A DNA stretch of 64,000 bases, taken from NCBI GenBank assembly GCA_025462885.1, contig JAOAPN010000012.1, positions 186,001 through 250,000 on the forward strand. The letters run 5' to 3'. The notes beneath the pieces are model-generated. The model was not told the DNA's origin. It worked only from the letters and a program-made list of their open reading frames with translations, and ran no database searches. Positions 1-7,833 of the stretch are shown here, piece after piece. The position numbers and the translations under genes were made by a program. How positions within the stretch are numbered: position 1 is the stretch's first letter; the number at the start of each line of letters is the position of its first letter. The DNA is from Acidobacteriaceae bacterium. GTDB lineage: Bacteria; Acidobacteriota; Terriglobia; Terriglobales; Acidobacteriaceae.

Positions 1-1
1 A

Positions 2-718
2 CCGATGGCGACCAGTGTGGCTGACTCAGAGGCCATGATCGCTGCCTGCCACGCTGCCAAGGTAAAGCTGATGATTGCCTATCGCCTGCACTACGAGCCG
101 ACCACACTGAAGGCCATCAAGCTCATCCGCGATGGAGCGATCGGCAAGGTGCAATCCATCAACAGTGCCAACGGCTTCAACATCGCCAAGGGCGAGTGGC
201 GCATCAACAAGCCGTTGTCCGGGGGTGGCCCCCTGATGGACGTTGGCATCTACAGTCTGAACGCGACCCGCTATCTCACCGGCGAGGAGCCTTCCAGCAT
301 CACGGCTTCGGTCTCGACCGAAGACCACGATGGACGCTTCGATACGGTCGAGGAGAACACCTCCTGGACGATGCAGTTCCCTTCCGGCGCGCTCGCAAGC
401 TGCAGCACCACCTACGGAGCTTCCATGCCGGGTTTCTATCGCGTGTATGGCTCCAAGGGCTGGCTTGAGGTCACCGAGTTCGGCTACCAGAATCTTCGCC
501 TGCGGGCTAATTATCGGACCGGCGAAAAAGGGTCTGCGCCCACGATCCTCGATGAACCCAACACGGAACTCGATCCCAAGCAGTTCACCCGCGAAGTCGA
601 ACACATGACCGAGTGCATCCTGAACGACAAAACCCCGCAGACCTCCGGGCAAGAGGGCCTGCGGGATATGCGATACATGCAGCAGATCTACAAAGCGGCG
701 GGCATTACCGTGCTTTAG
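2..718 (+). CDS. Gfo/Idh/MocA family oxidoreductase, glucose-fructose oxidoreductase-like (5' truncated by the window)
   Basis: The reading frame is already open at base 2, so the N-terminal Rossmann NAD(P)-binding domain lies outside the window. What remains is the C-terminal alpha/beta substrate domain. Visible family marks are AYRLHYEP near the start, the glycine-rich GGGPLMDVGIYSLN segment with TRYLTGEEP after it, and the closing sequence around QEGLRDMRYMQQIYKAA. From memory this order closely matches glucose-fructose oxidoreductase and related sugar dehydrogenases. The substrate cannot be read from the sequence. The gene ends with TAG and is followed by a convergent gene only 17 bp away. 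Confidence 0.85.
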   Translation, partial: PMATSVADSEAMIAACHAAKVKLMIAYRLHYEPTTLKAIKLIRDGAIGKVQSINSANGFNIAKGEWRINKPLSGGGPLMDVGIYSLNATRYLTGEEPSSITASVSTEDHDGRFDTVEENTSWTMQFPSGALASCSTTYGASMPGFYRVYGSKGWLEVTEFGYQNLRLRANYRTGEKGSAPTILDEPNTELDPKQFTREVEHMTECILNDKTPQTSGQEGLRDMRYMQQIYKAAGITVL

Positions 719-735
719 CCAAAAGGCGGATTGGG

Positions 736-1728
736 TTACTGTCCGGTGGCGCTCAGACGCGCGCCGGGCTTGACCTGCTCTGCCGACCGAAGCTTCGCGC
801 CGTGTACGTTGGTTGTCAGCTTCACGCGCACCAGTTTCTTATCACCCGGAGCATCGAAGGTTGCGACGTAGGTCTCGGCGATAGCCTTCTGAAACTGTTT
901 GAGGAACGGCGCCATCGAGACAGGATTTCCGGTGCCGTTGTAGTACGACCGACCACCCGTGCCATCCGCAACTTGTTGCAGATAGCTCTGGCCGCTGAAG
1001 CTCGCCATGCCTCCGCGAATTCCAGCGTCAGAGAAATAGATGGAGTAGACCGGAACGCCGGCGCGTTGTGCATCGGCAACAGCGGAGTCAACGTAAGGGC
1101 TGTTCTGGTTCATCGGGCTGGTGCTGCCGTTATAGAGATCGACGCCGTTCGTGATCATCATAACGAAACGGGCCTTACGCGCAGGTGCCTGCGTCGGAGC
1201 AAGCTGTCCCGCAGATTCAGCCGCCTCCGGCTCCTCTCCAGGCCAGTTCTTCACGAAATCAGACAGGCAAAAGTAAGGGCTGGCGCTCGATCCCGGCATC
1301 CCGGTAGGAATGCGTAGTCCCTGGGCTGCTCCAGCAAGATCGGTCGTAAAGTTCTGCGAACCGACGACCCGGCCGTTCTGCATGTAGCCGACAAAGACCT
1401 CCGTACCCCGAGGGAGTGACAGAACGAAATCCCGCATGGAACCGAGTTCCCTGCCAACTGAGGTCCGCAGACCATCATCGATAAGGAGAGCGACCTGCGA
1501 GCCTGTCGGCAGAACGCGCGTAAGACTGATGACGGGAGTGGACTTGTTCTCGACCTTCACGGTGGTGTTAGCTGGCGTCGGAACCACGGCAGACTTCGAG
1601 TCAACGGCTATCAGCGCCTGCGTCGGCACACCCTCGCCCTTCTGGGCCTGCGACGGGAGTACGAGAACGGCTGAAAGTGCAATCGGGAGGAGTTTAATGA
1701 GATGGAACGACTTGCGAACTACTGACAT
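736..1728 (-). CDS. Secreted von Willebrand factor A-like protein
   Basis: A 330-residue protein with an N-terminal signal peptide (hydrophobic stretch about residues 11-28, ending in SQAQ). Residues about 75-290 have the alternating strand/helix pattern of a VWA fold: VALLIDDGLRTS, then KARFVMMITNGVDLY, then GVPVYSIYFSD. It resembles the VWFA-related proteins expanded in Acidobacteriota. The canonical MIDAS motif DxSxS is replaced by DDGLRTS, so metal-dependent ligand binding is doubtful. The ATG is preceded by a GAAGGGAA ribosome-binding site 8 bases upstream. Partners are unknown, and the neighbours give no functional hint. Confidence 0.7.
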   Translation of the reverse strand: MSVVRKSFHLIKLLPIALSAVLVLPSQAQKGEGVPTQALIAVDSKSAVVPTPANTTVKVENKSTPVISLTRVLPTGSQVALLIDDGLRTSVGRELGSMRDFVLSLPRGTEVFVGYMQNGRVVGSQNFTTDLAGAAQGLRIPTGMPGSSASPYFCLSDFVKNWPGEEPEAAESAGQLAPTQAPARKARFVMMITNGVDLYNGSTSPMNQNSPYVDSAVADAQRAGVPVYSIYFSDAGIRGGMASFSGQSYLQQVADGTGGRSYYNGTGNPVSMAPFLKQFQKAIAETYVATFDAPGDKKLVRVKLTTNVHGAKLRSAEQVKPGARLSATGQ

Positions 1729-1839
1729 GGGAACTTCCCTTCTACGTCCTGAGTATTAGACGCACGAAAGAGGTCCAAAGGATCCTGGAGCAGGCGCCCG
1801 CTCAATTCGAACGCCTGCTTGCCCGATCTGCGCTTTCTA

Positions 1840-4344
1840 CTACGATCCCCCCACCCGGATCTTCAGGCCGCTCCGGAAGGTAAAAGGAAGCCCCGGATAG
1901 CCGATCGGCCCCGTATGCTGCCGGCTGAGAAGATTATCGAGCTGCGAAAACACCGTGATGTTATGCGTGACGGCAAAGGTCCCTCCCAGATCAAGCTTCG
2001 CGAAGCCGAAGTCGAGATCGCGGTTCGGGAGCAACAGCGTATTTCCGCCATTCAGATCGGAGAAGCTCAGGAAGGTGGAGTCATCGCTCTTGCCGACCAG
2101 GGCTCCCTTGAACGCCACCGTGAACTTAGGCCTGGTGTACTGCGCGCTGAAGAAGCCGGTATGCGCCGGACGACGGAAGGGCCGCGCTCCAACCAGCGGA
2201 TAGCTGGAACCGATCGCCACGCCGGGCAGGTTGGGATTGGTAGCAGAGGTTCCATTGCTGATCGCATCCGTTGAGAACGACTGGATCACGACCGCATTCA
2301 GATACGTATAGCCTCCGCGCAGAAATACATGCTGGATCGGCTGATACTGCACCTCGGTCTCGAGTCCCTGCGCCCGGTAGGCGAGGGTATTCAACTCAGC
2401 ACCGAACAGTTTCGCAACGCTGGTGCGAATGCCGAAGACGGACTGCAAGGTGCCGGCGTCGATGTAGTCGATCTGATGGTCGAAGATATTGTGGAAGTAG
2501 CCGGCCTTGACGATCAGCTTCTGTCCCAGGATGTTCTGGTCGATCCCGATGTCGTACGTGCGCGAGCGAAGAGCTCCGATCGGACGTACGTTATAGACCG
2601 AGATCGCTGCCGTATTACCCGCCTGCTGCAATTGCCCATAGAGACTCGTGAACTGCACGATCAGGCTGGGCTCCTGCACACCGGTCGCGGCATTCGCACG
2701 CAGCTTGGTGCCGTGGAAGGGACGCGCACCCGGCAGCACCGGCGTATAGGCCAGCCCGAGACGCGGTGTACCCGCCGTCCCGTAAAGATGGTTCTTCATG
2801 AACGCTCCGCCGAGCGAGTAGAAGAAGCGATTCTTGATATCGCCCTGGATCTGCAGGGTGTACTGGAAGTTAGTGCGCTGCAGCTTGCGATTCGAGCCGA
2901 AGAAGCCCGTCGAAACGAACGCTCCCCGCTCATCTTCGTAGCGGAATCCGAACAGGGCAGTCAGATGCCGCGTAAACGCATAGTCCGACTGGTAGTACAG
3001 CTCGTCCCGGTTGGAAACAGAGTCCTGCCGCGTGGGATAGAGATCGCCGTATGCAAGAGCCGCCCGCCCGGTCGCCTTATATCCGTTTGCGCCGCGGATG
3101 GTGACAGTGTTGCCATAGTAGGTCAAATCGCCAAAGCCGTCATCAAAGGGCTCGCCTGCCGGATAGAACTGCAGCGCCCGTTCCCGCTTGCGGGCGATCC
3201 CGTAGCGAACCAGGTTATGCCATCCGCTCTCGCGACGGTCTTCGAGCGTCACTCCAGAGTAGATGTTCTGATCCTTCTGCTTACCCGCAGCCGAGATCCC
3301 GAAGAAATCATGCGCATTCGGCAGGCCGGTCGCGGTATCGGCGTTGCGCAGCGTGAAACGAGCCTGCGTGTTCGAGGTAAGGTTGTAGCCGATATTCGCG
3401 ACGCTGGTAGCGGCATGGAACTTGTCCATGGCAATCGCATTCGACGTATCGAAGCGGCTAAATGCAAAGTAATAATCCAGCTTGTTGTAAGCACCGGAGA
3501 CGGCTGCTTCATTGCGATACGTATGCAGGTTCCCCGCGTCTCCCGAGTAGTTCAGCACCGGCCGGAGCTCCGCGCCGCGTGGCGTGCTGAGGCTCACAAC
3601 CGAAGCCCCCGCGTTCGATCCATACAACGCCGAGTTGGGTCCGCGATAGACCTCCAGGCCGGAAAAACCGGTGCTCGACACAGTGCCGTAGTCGAAGCGT
3701 CCGCCAACGTCTTCCGCGGGGATGCCATCGATCAGCACCTTGTTCGCGTCGGAGTTGCCACCGCGCACGAACATCGAGGTTGCGCCGCCAGCCTGTCCCG
3801 TCTGCACTACGGCGATGCCGGGAGATTGACGCAACTCATCGACCAGCCCAACCCGCGTCGCCAATGCCGACATGGAAATCAGTCCAACCGCCGAGCTGAT
3901 CTGCTGAATCGGAGTTGGAATACCACTGGTCGTAACCGAAACATCAGTGGTAACGCTCGCAACGGAGAGACTTACGCTCCGTGTAACGACATCGGTCCGT
4001 CCACCGTAGAAGCTCTCGCTGATCCCCGGGGTGAAACTGGCCGCCGAAGTCAGCAGGATGAACCGCCCGGGTTCAGCGCTGCGAATCTCAAAGCTGCCGT
4101 CGTCCCCGGTGATCGAGAAGGCCGCGACCTTGCCGCCCTGAATAAGCTGCACCCGCGCTCGCGGAACTGCCGCACCAAGCGGATCGGTGACCGTGCCACG
4201 CACAACGACCGCATGTGCAGGAATAGCAAGGAATAGTGCTGATAAAAGCAGAAATATCCTGAGGGCACTCACGCCTGAGAAGACGGTTGGCAGGATGGAA
4301 TCAAGAGAGAATGTGGCCGCTGGGCGGCCGAAAGGCGTAGACAT
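1840..4344 (-). CDS. TonB-dependent outer membrane receptor, probably for cobalamin (BtuB-like)
   Basis: An 834-residue outer membrane transporter. Residues about 27-45 form a signal peptide. Residues about 46-125 are a carboxypeptidase-regulatory-like beta domain (VRGTVTDPLGAAVPRARVQL). The plug domain follows at about 150-260 (SMFVRGGNSDANKVLIDGIP, then GLEVYRGPNSALYGSNA), and the rest is a beta barrel. The ATG at 4344 has a strong GGAGGAG site 10 bases upstream. Directly upstream lies a cobalamin riboswitch with its own promoter, which is the main reason to propose corrinoid uptake. The N-terminal regulatory domain is not part of classic BtuB. A corrinoid-dependent process other than B12 import remains possible. 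Confidence 0.85.
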   Translation of the reverse strand: MSTPFGRPAATFSLDSILPTVFSGVSALRIFLLLSALFLAIPAHAVVVRGTVTDPLGAAVPRARVQLIQGGKVAAFSITGDDGSFEIRSAEPGRFILLTSAASFTPGISESFYGGRTDVVTRSVSLSVASVTTDVSVTTSGIPTPIQQISSAVGLISMSALATRVGLVDELRQSPGIAVVQTGQAGGATSMFVRGGNSDANKVLIDGIPAEDVGGRFDYGTVSSTGFSGLEVYRGPNSALYGSNAGASVVSLSTPRGAELRPVLNYSGDAGNLHTYRNEAAVSGAYNKLDYYFAFSRFDTSNAIAMDKFHAATSVANIGYNLTSNTQARFTLRNADTATGLPNAHDFFGISAAGKQKDQNIYSGVTLEDRRESGWHNLVRYGIARKRERALQFYPAGEPFDDGFGDLTYYGNTVTIRGANGYKATGRAALAYGDLYPTRQDSVSNRDELYYQSDYAFTRHLTALFGFRYEDERGAFVSTGFFGSNRKLQRTNFQYTLQIQGDIKNRFFYSLGGAFMKNHLYGTAGTPRLGLAYTPVLPGARPFHGTKLRANAATGVQEPSLIVQFTSLYGQLQQAGNTAAISVYNVRPIGALRSRTYDIGIDQNILGQKLIVKAGYFHNIFDHQIDYIDAGTLQSVFGIRTSVAKLFGAELNTLAYRAQGLETEVQYQPIQHVFLRGGYTYLNAVVIQSFSTDAISNGTSATNPNLPGVAIGSSYPLVGARPFRRPAHTGFFSAQYTRPKFTVAFKGALVGKSDDSTFLSFSDLNGGNTLLLPNRDLDFGFAKLDLGGTFAVTHNITVFSQLDNLLSRQHTGPIGYPGLPFTFRSGLKIRVGGS

Positions 4345-4360
4345 TCGGATGAAGCTCCTC

Positions 4361-4380
4361 CGTTCCCCCCCCGGGAACGT
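4361..4380 (-). promoter_or_regulatory. RBS-proximal hairpin, candidate expression platform
   Basis: On the minus strand CGTTCCC pairs with GGGAACG around a five-G loop, giving a 7-bp stem. The 3' arm ends right against the GAGGAG ribosome-binding site of the TonB receptor. It sits between the cobalamin aptamer and the start codon, where an expression platform controlling translation would lie. No U-tract follows, so it is not a simple terminator. Confidence 0.5.
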
Positions 4381-4396
4381 GGTTGATGTACGCAGC

Positions 4397-4605
4397 GAAA
4401 CCGGTCTCCTGACTTTCGCGATTCATGCAGCCATTCTCTGGGCTTCCCTTCCCGGCGCCGAAATAGCGTCAGTGGGAGGACCTGGCTTGCATTCATGACT
4501 CAGACGCCTGGTACCAACGAGGCAGCAAAGCGATGCGCGATTCACAGTTGCGGGGCAGTGGCGGAGTTTCACCGCGCTTCCCGAACATTCCGTTACGGGA
4601 CAAAG
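4397..4605 (-). ncRNA. Cobalamin (B12) riboswitch
   Basis: Read on the minus strand, the conserved blocks appear in the correct order. They are GGGAAGCGCGGTGAAACTCC, then CACTGCCCCGCAACTGTGA, then the CCACTGACGC block, and finally AAGTCAGGAGACCGG. These match the core of the cobalamin riboswitch family, including the B12 box at the 3' side. It lies about 50 bases upstream of the TonB receptor start, on the same strand. In this family ligand binding normally lowers expression of the downstream transporter. The exact ends are estimates. Confidence 0.93.
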
Positions 4606-4658
4606 GTAAAGTTGGACGGAAGGTGACAAAGGACCAGCCGCAGAAGGGGTGAACCTCC

Positions 4659-4687
4659 AGTAGAAGGGATGCGACGCCGTATGTCAA
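4659..4687 (-). promoter_or_regulatory. Sigma-70-type promoter for the riboswitch and TonB receptor transcript
   Basis: On the minus strand a perfect -35 TTGACA (4682-4687) is followed, after exactly 17 bases, by TCTACT (4659-4664) as the -10. Transcription would start near 4650, about 45 bases before the aptamer. It lies just downstream of the quinone oxidoreductase stop, so the receptor has its own transcript. Confidence 0.6.
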
Positions 4688-4712
4688 AATTCGCCGCGCT
4701 TTTATGTTGGCT

Positions 4713-5681
4713 CTATGGAATCAGCAGCAGCTTCCCTGTGGTCTTTCGACCTTCCAGATCTCGGTGCGCCTGCGCTGCCTCGGCCAGAGGATACGTATGC
4801 TCCAAACGCAGCTTCAGGGATCCATCCGCAACGCCATTCAACACCCCGGTCGCACGCGCCAACAGATCCTCGCGCGTGGCAATGTAGTCCTTCAAAGTCG
4901 GCCGAGTCACGTAAAGCGACCCCATCGTCGACAGCCGAATCAGGTCGAACGGCGGAACCGCCCCGCTCGCGCCACCGAAGAGCACCATCAGCCCCCGCAG
5001 ACGCAGGCACGTCAACGACTGCTCAAACGTAGACTTGCCCACTGAGTCGTACACCACAGGCAGCCCGCGCCCTCCTGTCAGTCGCTTCACCTCGGCGGCA
5101 AAGTCCGTTTTCGTATAAAAGATCACCTCATCCGCCCCAGCCTCTCGCGACAGGACAGCCTTCTCCTCCGTAGAGACGGTAGTAAAGACGCGCGCCCCAA
5201 GGGACTTCGCCATCTGCGTCAGCAGCAACCCCGTGCCGCCCGCACCGGCGTGAATCAGCACCTCGTCTCCGCTTTGGATCTTGTAGGTCGAGTGGGAAAG
5301 ATAGTGGGCCGTCATTCCCTGCAGAATCGCTGCGGCAGCCTGCTCCGCGCTCACCCCATCGGGAATCGGAACCAGCCGAGCCGCCGGTGCAACTGCGAAT
5401 TCGGCATAAGTCCCCGCAATCCCGCACCACGCAACGCGATCTCCCACCTTTACAGATGTAACATCGGCTCCCACAGCAACCACAGTGCCCGCGGCCTCCT
5501 GGCCCAGCGTGAGCGGCAACGCAGCAGGATACCGTCCCTCGCGAAAGTACGTATCGATGAAATTGACGCCGCTCGCCTCGATGCGGATCAAGGCTTCGCC
5601 GGAGGCAGGAGTCGGTGTAGGCACGTCGCGAAGGGTAAGCACCTCGGGGCCGCCGGTCTGGAGTATCTGAATAGCCTGCAT
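4713..5681 (-). CDS. NADPH:quinone oxidoreductase, zinc-free MDR family
   Basis: A 322-residue medium-chain reductase of the zeta-crystallin/QOR type. The N-terminal GroES-like domain carries GVNFIDTYFREGRYP and LPLTLGQEAAGTVVAVG. The Rossmann domain holds the nucleotide-binding motif HAGAGGTGLLLTQMAKSLGA, followed by VYDSVGKSTF. Zinc-ligand cysteines of alcohol dehydrogenases are absent, which fits quinone reductase. I place the start at the ATG at 5681 because GGGAGAGGA sits about 10 bases upstream; the frame stays open 14 codons further without support. It would reduce quinones or reactive enones with NADPH in the cytoplasm. It stands alone. Confidence 0.88.
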   Translation of the reverse strand: MQAIQILQTGGPEVLTLRDVPTPTPASGEALIRIEASGVNFIDTYFREGRYPAALPLTLGQEAAGTVVAVGADVTSVKVGDRVAWCGIAGTYAEFAVAPAARLVPIPDGVSAEQAAAAILQGMTAHYLSHSTYKIQSGDEVLIHAGAGGTGLLLTQMAKSLGARVFTTVSTEEKAVLSREAGADEVIFYTKTDFAAEVKRLTGGRGLPVVYDSVGKSTFEQSLTCLRLRGLMVLFGGASGAVPPFDLIRLSTMGSLYVTRPTLKDYIATREDLLARATGVLNGVADGSLKLRLEHTYPLAEAAQAHRDLEGRKTTGKLLLIP

Positions 5682-5862
5682 GTTGATCAATCCTCTCCCA
5701 GATAGTATCGGACGGAGAGACATATAGCAGAACGACCTACGCTGAAAAGCAGCGCAGACCTATCGCCTCTACGTCGCAATAAAATCGGAGGCGCTCACCC
5801 CGCCTCCGTCCAGCGATCCTATAAAAGATGAATCCAACTCAACCTGCAATTGCGAAGTGCCT

Positions 5863-6837
5863 TTACTGCATCAAGCTCTCTTCGGAACGCAGCCGCAAAA
5901 TCCGATCCACAGCATAGGGAGCCCGATGCGAAGCAGTATGGAAATGGCGAACCTGCAACTCACCCAGCAACCCGATCCCCATCATCTGGATCCCGGCAAG
6001 GATGAAGACGCTGGCCATCACAAACAAAGGACTATGCTCAAGCATCACGTGCTGATGTGTAAATATTTTAAGTCCTAGCAACCATGCAGAGATCGCCCCA
6101 CCCGCAAGCAATCCAAGCGCCCCGATGCTGCCGAAAAAGTGCAGCGGACGCGTCATGTAACGCAGCAGAAAGCGGATCGTCAGCAGATCGAAAAAGACAC
6201 GGAAGGTCCGCGAAATACCATAGTGACTCCGGCCGAACTCACGCGCGGGATTCGAGATCGGGATCTCGCAGATGCTCGCGCCATACCAGGAAGCCAGCGC
6301 CGGAATGAAGCGGTGCATCTCCCCGTACAAAGGAATGTTCTGGATGACCTCGCGACGATAGGCCTTGAAGGTCGTTCCAAAATCATGAATCTGAACGCCG
6401 CTCAAAGTGGCCATCAGCCAGTTCGCGCAGGTGGAAGGGATGCGGCGCAAAATAAAGTTGTCACCGCGCTGGCTGCGCCATCCGCTCACCACATCGTAAC
6501 CTTCTTCCAGCTTTGCCAGGAATCCGGGAATCTCATCCGGATCGTGCTGCAGATCGCCATCCATCGCCAGGATGAACTCGCCCTGGCAGTGATCGAAGCC
6601 AGCGGCCAAAGCAGACGTCTGGCCAAAGTTGCGGCGCAGCTTAATCACCAGAACGCGCGAATCGACCGCAGCAATCTCTTCCAGCAGACGGTAGGTGCGG
6701 TCGCGTGATCCGTCGTCCACAAAGACGAGTTCGAACGTCTCTCCGACATGCTCCATTACCGCCTTGAGGCGATCATAGAGAGCCGTTACGTTCTCCTCTT
6801 CGTTGTGAAACGGAACAACAATCGAATATTTCAGCAC
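5863..6837 (-). CDS. Family 2 glycosyltransferase, polyprenyl-phosphate sugar transferase-like
   Basis: A 324-residue protein. Residues 1-230 form a GT-A domain with YSIVVPFHNEEENV at the start, VDDGSRDRT, and the DGDLQHDP metal-binding motif. Two membrane helices follow (about 238-260 and 275-300). This is the layout of dolichol/undecaprenyl-phosphate mannosyl- or glucosyltransferases (DPM1/ArnC/GtrB type), which charge a lipid carrier with sugar on the cytoplasmic face. Translation probably begins at GTG 6837, since AGAGGAGTA lies 9 bases upstream. The sugar and the downstream acceptor are unknown; no polysaccharide cluster adjoins it. Confidence 0.85.
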   Translation of the reverse strand: MLKYSIVVPFHNEEENVTALYDRLKAVMEHVGETFELVFVDDGSRDRTYRLLEEIAAVDSRVLVIKLRRNFGQTSALAAGFDHCQGEFILAMDGDLQHDPDEIPGFLAKLEEGYDVVSGWRSQRGDNFILRRIPSTCANWLMATLSGVQIHDFGTTFKAYRREVIQNIPLYGEMHRFIPALASWYGASICEIPISNPAREFGRSHYGISRTFRVFFDLLTIRFLLRYMTRPLHFFGSIGALGLLAGGAISAWLLGLKIFTHQHVMLEHSPLFVMASVFILAGIQMMGIGLLGELQVRHFHTASHRAPYAVDRILRLRSEESLMQ

Positions 6838-7168
6838 GGTTGGTGGTACTCCTCTAAGAACGCGGCTAAATGATCGCTGCGTGGAAGTAGGCCTTGTGAC
6901 AGACCTTCAGATACGTTGGACGTGAATGTGACGCTTTAAGATGCAAAACCCACCTACTTGAAAAAAGTAGCGAGTTAGTAACGCAAGGATGACGATTTAT
7001 CCCGCGAGACCGCTCCCCAAGGGCTGATGATGAGGACACCAGCCTTACCCGCAGGGTGCGCGAAACGCATCGCGTTGGTATCATAGGGTTTGCTGTATGT
7101 ATCGCGGGACCAGCGCGTTACGGGATCACACAACTGAGAAGGTTGAATCTTCAGGGGCGGAAGCGAAC
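6838..7168. other. Divergent intergenic region
   Basis: About 330 bases between the divergent glycosyltransferase and the membrane-anchored hypothetical gene. No RNA gene, repeat or convincing promoter pair was recognised. A weak reading frame on the plus strand from 7097 is only an upstream extension of the next gene. Confidence 0.4.
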
Positions 7169-7660
7169 ATGGCAAAGCGCATTTTGTTGATCGCAGCGGT
7201 GCTGATCGTCGCGGGATTCCTCTACGTCGGATACACCACATACGATGCGAAGCGTGCCGGAGAGAACGGAGACGTAACCTCGTCCGATTCTCCCTCCGAA
7301 CGAAGCAGACCTCTTTCTAAGGCACCGGGAGAAGCAGCCACTGCGACGAAGCCTTCTACGAGCAACTCCCCTGCCTATCCGTCCTCAGATCAGAGCGGCA
7401 AGAGCTCACCCGACTCCGAGCTCTCGCCCCAGCCCGGCACGCGGATCGCCAACACCGCGACGCCACCCGCAAGCGACACGATAAGCCCTGACCCTCCCAA
7501 CGGGATGATCTTCTCCGGAACCGGCCACTACCAGCTTTACCGTCAGGGAAACCTTACCTGGCGCCTTAACACCGACACCGGTCAAAGCTGCATCCTCTTT
7601 GCAACCGATGAAGAGTGGAAGAAGCCGAAGGTTCTGCGCGCAGGCTGCGGGAAAAAGTAG
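7169..7660 (+). CDS. Membrane-anchored hypothetical protein
   Basis: A 163-residue protein not recognised as a known family. A single N-terminal membrane helix (MAKRILLIAAVLIVAGFLYV) is followed by about 85 residues rich in Ser, Pro, Thr and Asn, probably a disordered spacer. A small C-terminal segment holds GTGHYQLYRQGNLTWRLN and two cysteines (SCILF and AGCGKK), possibly a disulfide. The likely topology is an inner-membrane anchor with the tail in the periplasm. The start at 7169 is chosen because the hydrophobic segment begins there; in-frame ATG 7097 would add 24 charged residues. Confidence 0.6.
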   Translation: MAKRILLIAAVLIVAGFLYVGYTTYDAKRAGENGDVTSSDSPSERSRPLSKAPGEAATATKPSTSNSPAYPSSDQSGKSSPDSELSPQPGTRIANTATPPASDTISPDPPNGMIFSGTGHYQLYRQGNLTWRLNTDTGQSCILFATDEEWKKPKVLRAGCGKK

Positions 7661-7704
7661 GAGGCGTAGCTTCATCGCTATCCACGCCCATCCCGCAACC
7701 TAAA

Positions 7705-7813
7705 GCATTTCTCCTGTGGGTGTAAAACCGAAACCGCAGATCTGAACGCCGTTTTTTCCCAAGAAAAGCGGCACTCGCAAAGCTTGTCCAGTGCACAGTA
7801 ACAGGAGAAATGC
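7705..7813. mobile_element. MITE-like element, 109 bp with 13-bp terminal inverted repeats
   Basis: Perfect 13-bp inverted repeats (gcatttctcctgt at 7705-7717 and its complement at 7801-7813) enclose 83 bp with no coding potential and a smaller internal hairpin around the T-run near 7750. It fills the space between two convergent genes. The size and terminal repeats fit a miniature inverted-repeat element or a large REP-type unit. No second copy is present in this window, so mobility is inferred only. Confidence 0.5.
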
Positions 7814-7833
7814 GCTAAAACCGTTGCAGTTCC

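Noticed and set aside
2329..4236. 635-codon open frame on the plus strand
   Set aside because: Lies wholly antisense to the TonB receptor, has Arg/Val/Ile-rich composition typical of the complement of a GC-rich gene, and no family motif.
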